Assembly: GCA_030052745.1 (NCBI GenBank)
Contig: JANBVO010000015.1
Location: forward strand, 620,001-684,000
From: Pleurostoma richardsiae
Lineage: Eukaryota; Ascomycota; Sordariomycetes; Calosphaeriales; Pleurostomataceae
DNA length: 64,000 nucleotides
Direction: 5' to 3'
The notes beneath the pieces were generated by a model that was not told the DNA's origin, did no database searches, and saw only the letters and a list, made by a program, of their open reading frames with translations. A program made the translations under genes and the position numbers. Below are positions 57,710 through 64,000 of this stretch, piece after piece; within the stretch, counting starts at the first letter, position 1, and each line of letters begins with the position of its first letter.

Positions 57710-60700
57710 GTTGCTCGATGGTGGTCATGCGAGGGTATTGGTATTTGGGCTAGGCCATTGAAGGAAGCGGACGGAGTGCGGCGGGAAATACCTGTTTGAG
57801 AGCGGGCGAGCTAGTGATCTGGGTTGCGTGCTGGAAGCATGCTTCGTCGCCGAAGTGGGATGAGTGGTGACGTAGCTCCGCTAAGGCCAAAGATGACCTT
57901 TGAACACCATTCCTGTCGCTTTGCCGTCTGCGCAGGCTATTGAGCCTAAAAGATATCGAATTCCTGGTACACCTGGTACACTCCAACTTATATGCCACGA
58001 ACACATTGTATCTGCATCGTCGCCATGTCGCTGCATGCGCGCCGCTGGACCTGGTTACCAAGCCAGCGTAGCTAATTATCCTCCGGTCGCCTCCTGCAGG
58101 CAAAACTCACAAGAGGCAAAGGGTGGGCGGGACTCGAGCTTGACCGTATGGTCGGTCAGTCTCACGCACGACGCGCAACAGGGGCCAACAGACTGCTTCT
58201 TCCGTCCCGGTTGTTGTACTCGCAACAGGGACAATACCCGAGCATCTTGGGGCGGCTGCCGCAGAGGCGGGACCGGCGAGTGGGACGCCAGAGGATCGCC
58301 CGGCGCTGTGGATAGTGTTGGAAGGCGGGATCCGTATCCTAAATGAAGCGACGAGCCTGCAGATGCCAGTGGCGAGTGGCGATGGAGATAGGCAGAGATG
58401 GGCAGAGGTGAGTGATGATTCCCAAACTATAGAGGCCGATCATCAATTGGGCTGGATGAGGCTTTGAAGAGAGGAGGAGATGGGAGAGGAGAAGAGAGCG
58501 CGGAGAGAACTGCAGAGCGTGGTCTAGGAGCGCCATACCGATGGAAACTGAGCGTTTTGAAAACAGGTAAGTACGCCTGGCAGCTCCCTCCAGCCTTGAG
58601 CGATGATGCGGAAGAAAGAACCGCACAGGAAGGAGCACTCACAGGGTAGGAGCTCTTTCTTGCTGTCATAGTTAACTATCGTTAAGCTTAGCTCAGCGCC
58701 TCTGGATCGGGGAGCAGGGTAGTCGCCGTAGTTCCGATCAGTTGTTAATACCCGGGCCAAGAGATACCAGCGGATGCAGAAGGTAGGCTGTCATCACGAA
58801 GCTGAGCCGAGCGGACTGTGAACACTCTCGCGAAGCTTCACTTTGTTTTTTATTCTCCATCCAATCTTCGTGAAATCAGGTAGCCACTTCTGTTCCTCGA
58901 CGCTTCTTTGGTTTGACGAAGTAAAACAATAGGAGTAGACGCCGCAGAGCAAGATGCCAGGGGGGTAACGACTGGAGGAAAGAGACAGGGTGGCGACCCG
59001 ACACCGTCAATTTAGGTCATTGAAATCACAGCATCCTGTTTTTTACCTTCGCCGAGATCGGGAACCTCTGTCATGATTCATGTTGACCTTTCTGGTAGTG
59101 GCGGTCACCTCTCTTCCCTCACCATTGACCGCCCGATCCCGTTCAACTTGACGAAATCAAGCCGGTCCGAGTTATCAGACCGCTCAATCCCCCAGCCTCA
59201 ATATTTTTTTATGCCTTGTCTTCGCCGCACGATACGTATTTACCCTCCCCTAGCTGGGACAGGCAACTTGGCCGTCATGATATGGCAGCGAACGTCCGAT
59301 GTACCGACCCGACAATGCTATTCCTGGACTGTGGTTATCGTAAGTCCATCCGTCTCTGCTCCCTTCTCTCGCGATGCTCAGACTCCCCCATCTGTTCCAC
59401 AATCGCCTTGCTTCTCAAACGTCAATCTTCCTACCCGGCGCATGTTACAGCGCTGCCCACAGCACAACGCTAGATATATCCGCGGGTAGTGTTGTCAGAC
59501 AGGAAATTAACATGTCCGACGTGAATCCCTCCCCTCATCACCCATGTTCTTCAATTCCCCATGTGACACAAGATCCACCTGACTGCTCCATTCAACTTGC
59601 CCGCCGTCGTATCTCACATACCCAAGTAAGCTGAACCTGACATGATAGACCTAATAAAGCCGGGACTATTTCGTCGCCTCTTTTAGGTCTGTTTCCTTGG
59701 CCAAGGTACGTCCTTTGTCTTTCAATCAGTGAGAAGCTCGCAGTTATTATCTCCCCTTTCGACTTTCTTCCATCCCGATATGCCCAGGCCGACAGTTCGT
59801 ACAAGACCGCCTTTGATTCTTGAAACCAAATCGCTATAACTGTGCAGAGTTTTTGTGCAGGGGGATGCTGGAATCTCTTGGCTGGCTTATTTTTGTTCGC
59901 TGCTACAGCAAATATGATACAACCTTCCCGTCTCCCGTCACAAACTTCCCGTCCCCTCTCTGTTGTCCGGCTTGTGTGGTGTCCTCCTACGGTGACCTAT
60001 TTTACGTTGTTGTCACTAGTGTCCCTGATATGTTTGTGACATGAGTATTCTTGTACTTCACCGCATTACTCCACGATTACTTCAGCCTATCGCCCCGGAG
60101 CTCTACAGGGCAGTGCCAGCCTTTCGGTAAGCGGCTATGGCTTTGATGCGGCGCTTTTAGGCGGCATGTTCATGACGTCTTGATACTAGAAGACATAGTT
60201 CGATTGAGGCCATCGACAAGATCGGCCCCTGACTTCCCACCACTTGCTCGTGGATACACATTGCACTCGTCCCGGACAAAGCAATACAAGTTGGCGCCTT
60301 TCTATTTGCAGTCCGACGGATTTGCAAACTGTATCTGGGATTACGTAAATCATTTCCTGTGGTTCATCTACAACTCATGGGAACTCCAGGGCGCCAGCGG
60401 CTGCAAAATTGCTGAAAACCCGGTAGTGCAGCCCAGGAGCAGCGGCATTGAATAGCAGTATCGTTGTCGCCTTGCCACTAGCGAGCGACCGTGATGCAGT
60501 GTCACCACGTCTCGCAGTTATTGATTCTTCTGGTGGAAATATCCCTCCGTATCTACGATTATGAGCATTTGATTATTAGCGCTGCTTGATAGGCACCAGC
60601 CCAGGGTTAGGTCAGGGTAAGTTACTGCCCGGCTGTTACTATGCTGCTCTTATGTTCACCTTGAGCATTGTGGTATAATCGCTTTAGCAAAGTATGGATG

Positions 60701-63032
60701 CCTGTTTGTCCCCCATCCTTGCCAGATGCCTGCTGCATATGAACAGGTCTACGGCGTCGAGCAGTCTTTCTTCGAGCTCGGCTGTACCTCGCGATTTGAG
60801 ATGCCGGGTACAGAGCAGCCAGAAGCCACGATCCACGAGGTTTTCTGGATATATTTCCTTTCATGTTCTTCATTCTGGTCTTATCTCTCCCATTCGCCCT
60901 GATTGACCCGTGTCTCTTGAGTCTTAACTTGAAATCCTCCCCGAATTCTATGGACTTCTATCCCTCTTCTCCCAAGCCCTACATTTTCCCTGTTTCTCTC
61001 TACTTTTGTTGTTTAGGTACATTACGAGAGTAGCTTTTGAGGAAGTAATTGTACAGACTCCATCACTTGAACAAGATTTGCTAATCGGCAGTCGGACATG
61101 TTCCGAGCTTTACCTGATCTCGCCTTCTCGTGCACATCTACCTCTCCTCTCCAGACCACTCTCTTAGCTTCCCCCCCGTTCCTTATCTCTCATTTGCTCA
61201 CGAATTAATCATGAATTGTCTGTTCCCTGTCTCTCCAGCTTGATTTTGCATGATATTCCTCCTGTGGGAGTTTTCAGCCACGCTGCTGCTAGCGAGAACG
61301 GGGGATCGTGCCATGGCCTTTTCCCCGACACATCAGCCTTTCCGGATTTTCTTTTCTCATGTTCTTGTTGTTCCCAGGCCTGCAAGATTGTTACATTATC
61401 ATGGTACTAGTTTCAGGTTGTTGGTTAGCAAGTTAATGCTTCAGGTCCCAGTTTTAGACTCACAGACTGAGTCTGCTTCAGAACACATAGACAATCAGGT
61501 TGATGCATTTTTCGTCACTCTGAAACTTGTCGGAGGCATTTCTATTCCCTGTTAGTATTTCTCAACTGGGACGTTGGCGGCAGCCCCCTGGCCCTTGGGG
61601 ACCGGCAAATAGGTCGGCGCCGGCTTTACCGTGTCTACCAACGTCAATAGAGCAAAGGTTATTCTGCCTTACTAGAACGGTCAGCTGATGGGTGTGCGGA
61701 GGTACATTCCCATCGACAGCGAGGACTTGTCAGTATTTTCATAGGTAATATACATGCTGTCCCACTGTACCGCTGTTACTAAGATCTGGGTATAGTCCCT
61801 GAGGATATTTATCTGTGTTACTTTTCTCAGGTTTCTCGGTAGTGTAGCTTGAATCTACTCTTTGGGTATCGAATTGGGCATTATTATGTTCGGATATCTC
61901 TTCTGTACTGTTGAGAAAAGACCGTCAGAGATTGCGTTACACCGAAACGGGAGGGTCTTAAGGTGCTGCTCTTTGAGGCGGCGGGCCGGCACGAGCTGGG
62001 ACGTGGAAGTACTAGTGTACTCCTCTCCCTGATAGGTAACGACCCGGTGACAAACAGTCTCGCTCGGGCTTCCAGAAATAGAAACTGATCTTAATCAGGT
62101 AGCAGGAAGTGGTGGACATGTTTAGGAGGAGGATGCAAACAAGCAGAAATCGCAGGTCGCGTAATTGGATGTCTGCCATCCACCTAATCTACCAGCGGAA
62201 TATTGCTTCTGACCGTATTTCGTAATACAACGGTCCATCTTCGTCGCCTTCGTATCCTTGTGTTTCTGATTATGAACAAGGAACCGACGGCCACGGGAGT
62301 GACAGACCATGCAGGAGAGAACTCTGTTTTGTGACAGCTAGAATTTCCCGGCATGCAGACGCTGAGTCATGAGTCATGGCTGGACGGTACTAAAACACCC
62401 TACGAGAAGCTCAGGGAGGGAGAATAATTCCTGCCTGCGCGTTTCCCTCCAATGTTACCATGCATGGTTTTCCTGGTCGTAGTCAAGGGAGAGGTGCCAA
62501 GGGATCAACGAAAGAGGAAATATAATGGCAACCCGTCGATCGGTCCCGGGATTCTTATTTCGGTGAGAGCCTGACAGGTAACGGCCATGACCGGCAAGAC
62601 AGACTTGAAGACTCGTGAGGCGATGTAAGCACGCAATTATGTCAATTGTGCGAGATGCTGCCGAGGACTGAGATGGCCTTATGCCTTGCTAGTCCATTTA
62701 CATTCGACAACAGATATTAGTGTGAGTGTGCCATCCGGGTACCGAGGTGGTGTTGTTTAACGGGGAACGCTAGCGGGAACGGGCTGCAGCCTGCTGACAT
62801 TCTAAACTGCGAAGGGTAAGAGTTCCGAGTTAGTTCCGGCTGGAGGTGTGGAAGCATATCAGATGTTCGTGACGAAGTCGTGTTACCTGCAAACCCAGCC
62901 AAGACCTCGTGTTTGTGTATAAGAATTCACTCTACCGCCTCAGTCTTGCTCTCAGTCCAAAGCCATACTGACTGCTTCTTTTACATTGAGGTTTCATTGC
63001 TTCAACACCGATTTTTTTCCCCTTCCGTCAGC
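57710..63032. other. 5.3-kb gene-poor tract
   Basis: No intact gene. The plus strand is pyrimidine-rich in 59-61.3 kb, and many short ORFs end quickly, as in decayed DNA. One carrier-domain-like fragment is listed separately. The last 100 bases are the CT-rich promoter of the final gene. Confidence 0.5.
60723..60902 (+). pseudogene. Carrier-domain-like relic (NRPS-like?)
   Basis: The frame reads QMPAAYEQVYGVEQSFFELG then CTSRFEMPGTEQPEATIHEV before losing similarity and stopping. The SFFELGCTS string is the phosphopantetheine-attachment signature of thiolation domains in NRPS and adenylate-forming reductases, and the spacing before it fits too. Nothing else of such an enzyme (adenylation or condensation motifs) was found nearby. 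A chance match to nine residues cannot be excluded. Confidence 0.25.
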
Positions 63033-64000
63033 ATGACTTCAAAGTACGCTGCAGCTCACGAAACGCCAGGCGGACCTGGTGATGCGCGCCCCACCGCATT
63101 ACAGATAATCAAAGACTATGGTCTAGAGGGAAAATTGTCAGGAAAGGTCGTTCTCATAACTGGTTGTTCCTCTGGAATAGGCGTCGACACCGCACGCGCG
63201 ATTTATCGCACGGGCGCCACCATATATGCGACTGCTCGGGATATCAGTAAGACCAAGGAAGCTCTGGGTAGCTTAGCTGAAAGTCCTCGCGTTCACTTCT
63301 TGCAATTGGATCTGAGCAGTCTCGACTCGGTGCAGGCTGCGGCCGAGAGCTTCAAGTCGAAGAGTGCCCAGCTCAACATTCTCATCGAGAATGCTGGCGT
63401 CATGGCGTGCCCCGAAGGCCGAACGGTTGACGGATTCGAGACCCAGTTTGGGACGAATCATCTGGGCCATTTTTTCCTCTTCTATCTATTGCGCGACACT
63501 TTACTTGCTTCTTCGACACCTACGTTCAACTCGAGGGTTGTCCTGCTTTCCTCCTGCGCCCACCAGGCCGGTTCGGTCAATTTTGACAATGTCACCCTGG
63601 AGGGCGAGTACGACCCGTGGAGATCATACGGCCAGAGCAAGACGGCTAACCTCTGGACCGCCCGCGAGATTGACAAGCGTTTTGGGGATCAAGGCCTTCA
63701 TTCATGGGCTGTCCACCCTGGCAGCATTGCAACGGAACTGCAACGTCACGTTTCAGACGAGCAAAAGCAGCAGTGGGCAAATGACAAGGAAACGGCAAAG
63801 GTCTGGAAGAGCCCCGAGCAAGGAGCGGCAACTACTGTCTTGGCGGCGATTTCTCCAGAACTTGAGGGAAGGGGCGGACTCTACTTGGAAGATACTCAGG
63901 TTGCCAAGCCTCCAGCTAGAGGAATTACTGGCTATGCAGATTGGGCTTATGACAAGGATGGGCCAGGAAAGCTGTGGGACAAGTCTCTTGAGCTTTTGAA
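63033..64000 (+). CDS. Short-chain dehydrogenase, retinol-dehydrogenase/WWOX-like (3' end outside the window)
   Basis: One intronless open frame of 322 codons from the ATG at 63033 to the window edge, with no stop yet. The cofactor loop TGCSSGIG is at residues 43-50 and LDLSSLDSV at about 93-100. The usual NNAG reads ENAG at 119-122. The active site is Ser173/174 (LLSS) with Tyr199 and Lys203 (YGQSK), and HPGSIATEL follows. Fungal proteins of this type are usually around 320-340 residues, so only a few residues should be missing. The N-terminal 35 residues before the Rossmann fold resemble other members (PTALQIIKDYGLEGKLSGKV). A CT-rich tract lies just before the start. The substrate is unknown, probably an alcohol or ketone. 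Confidence 0.93.
   Translation, partial: MTSKYAAAHETPGGPGDARPTALQIIKDYGLEGKLSGKVVLITGCSSGIGVDTARAIYRTGATIYATARDISKTKEALGSLAESPRVHFLQLDLSSLDSVQAAAESFKSKSAQLNILIENAGVMACPEGRTVDGFETQFGTNHLGHFFLFYLLRDTLLASSTPTFNSRVVLLSSCAHQAGSVNFDNVTLEGEYDPWRSYGQSKTANLWTAREIDKRFGDQGLHSWAVHPGSIATELQRHVSDEQKQQWANDKETAKVWKSPEQGAATTVLAAISPELEGRGGLYLEDTQVAKPPARGITGYADWAYDKDGPGKLWDKSLELL

Noticed and set aside
1-64000. Transposon, LTR-type or other virus-like element
   Set aside because: No transposase, reverse transcriptase, integrase, capsid or long terminal repeats could be read on either strand; only short repeats and Ulp1-like relics were seen.

Overview
This window reads as nuclear DNA of a filamentous ascomycete (Pezizomycotina). 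The genes have short introns of about 46-182 nt with CTAAC-like branch points. There are Zn(II)2Cys6 regulators, a cytochrome P450, PHBH-type flavin monooxygenases, a GH55/WSC secreted protein and small secreted cysteine proteins. I found no operons, no Shine-Dalgarno sites, and no rRNA, tRNA or CRISPR. The genus cannot be fixed from sequence alone; TACCTAAGG-like palindromes near 15.1 kb hint at Sordariomycetes, but weakly. Most of the genes reported here had to be spliced by hand; every exon chain given for an intact gene keeps a single open frame.

Layout. 0-5 kb: the 3' end of an unknown gene, a GGGCTC hexamer repeat, and two decayed Zn2Cys6-type regulators on the minus strand, one with its DNA-binding domain and one without. 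6-13.7 kb: an intact group of three enzymes, namely an FAH-family hydrolase (plus), a convergent FAD aromatic monooxygenase (minus) and a membrane-anchored P450 (plus). This is a plausible aromatic-degradation or secondary-metabolite module whose local regulators look broken. 15.4-19 kb: two decayed Ulp1-like (C48) protease genes in tandem. 19.5-24 kb: a secreted phytase-type esterase-like protein and a short-chain dehydrogenase. 25-27 kb: a decayed PD-(D/E)XK nuclease-like gene. 29.5-31.2 kb: a second, phenol-hydroxylase-like monooxygenase.

34-53 kb is a secretome-rich stretch. It holds two small secreted cysteine proteins, a secreted phosphoesterase of the acid phosphatase/phospholipase C family, an orphan secreted protein, and a 1476-residue GH55 protein with a Cys/Gly-rich block and a WSC domain, spliced from nine exons. 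56.5-57.7 kb: a single-exon Fic-domain protein. 57.7-63 kb is nearly gene-free, with one carrier-domain-like relic. The window ends inside an intact short-chain dehydrogenase.

The most notable points are: introns that work only with a GC donor in adjacent genes (P450 and monooxygenase, perhaps also the regulator); broken regulators beside intact enzymes; promoter-region GCCCGAA clusters shared by the hydrolase and monooxygenase; several multi-exon secreted proteins easily missed by ORF-based annotation; and long gene-poor tracts between islands. All functions are inferred from motifs I could read; no database search was possible.
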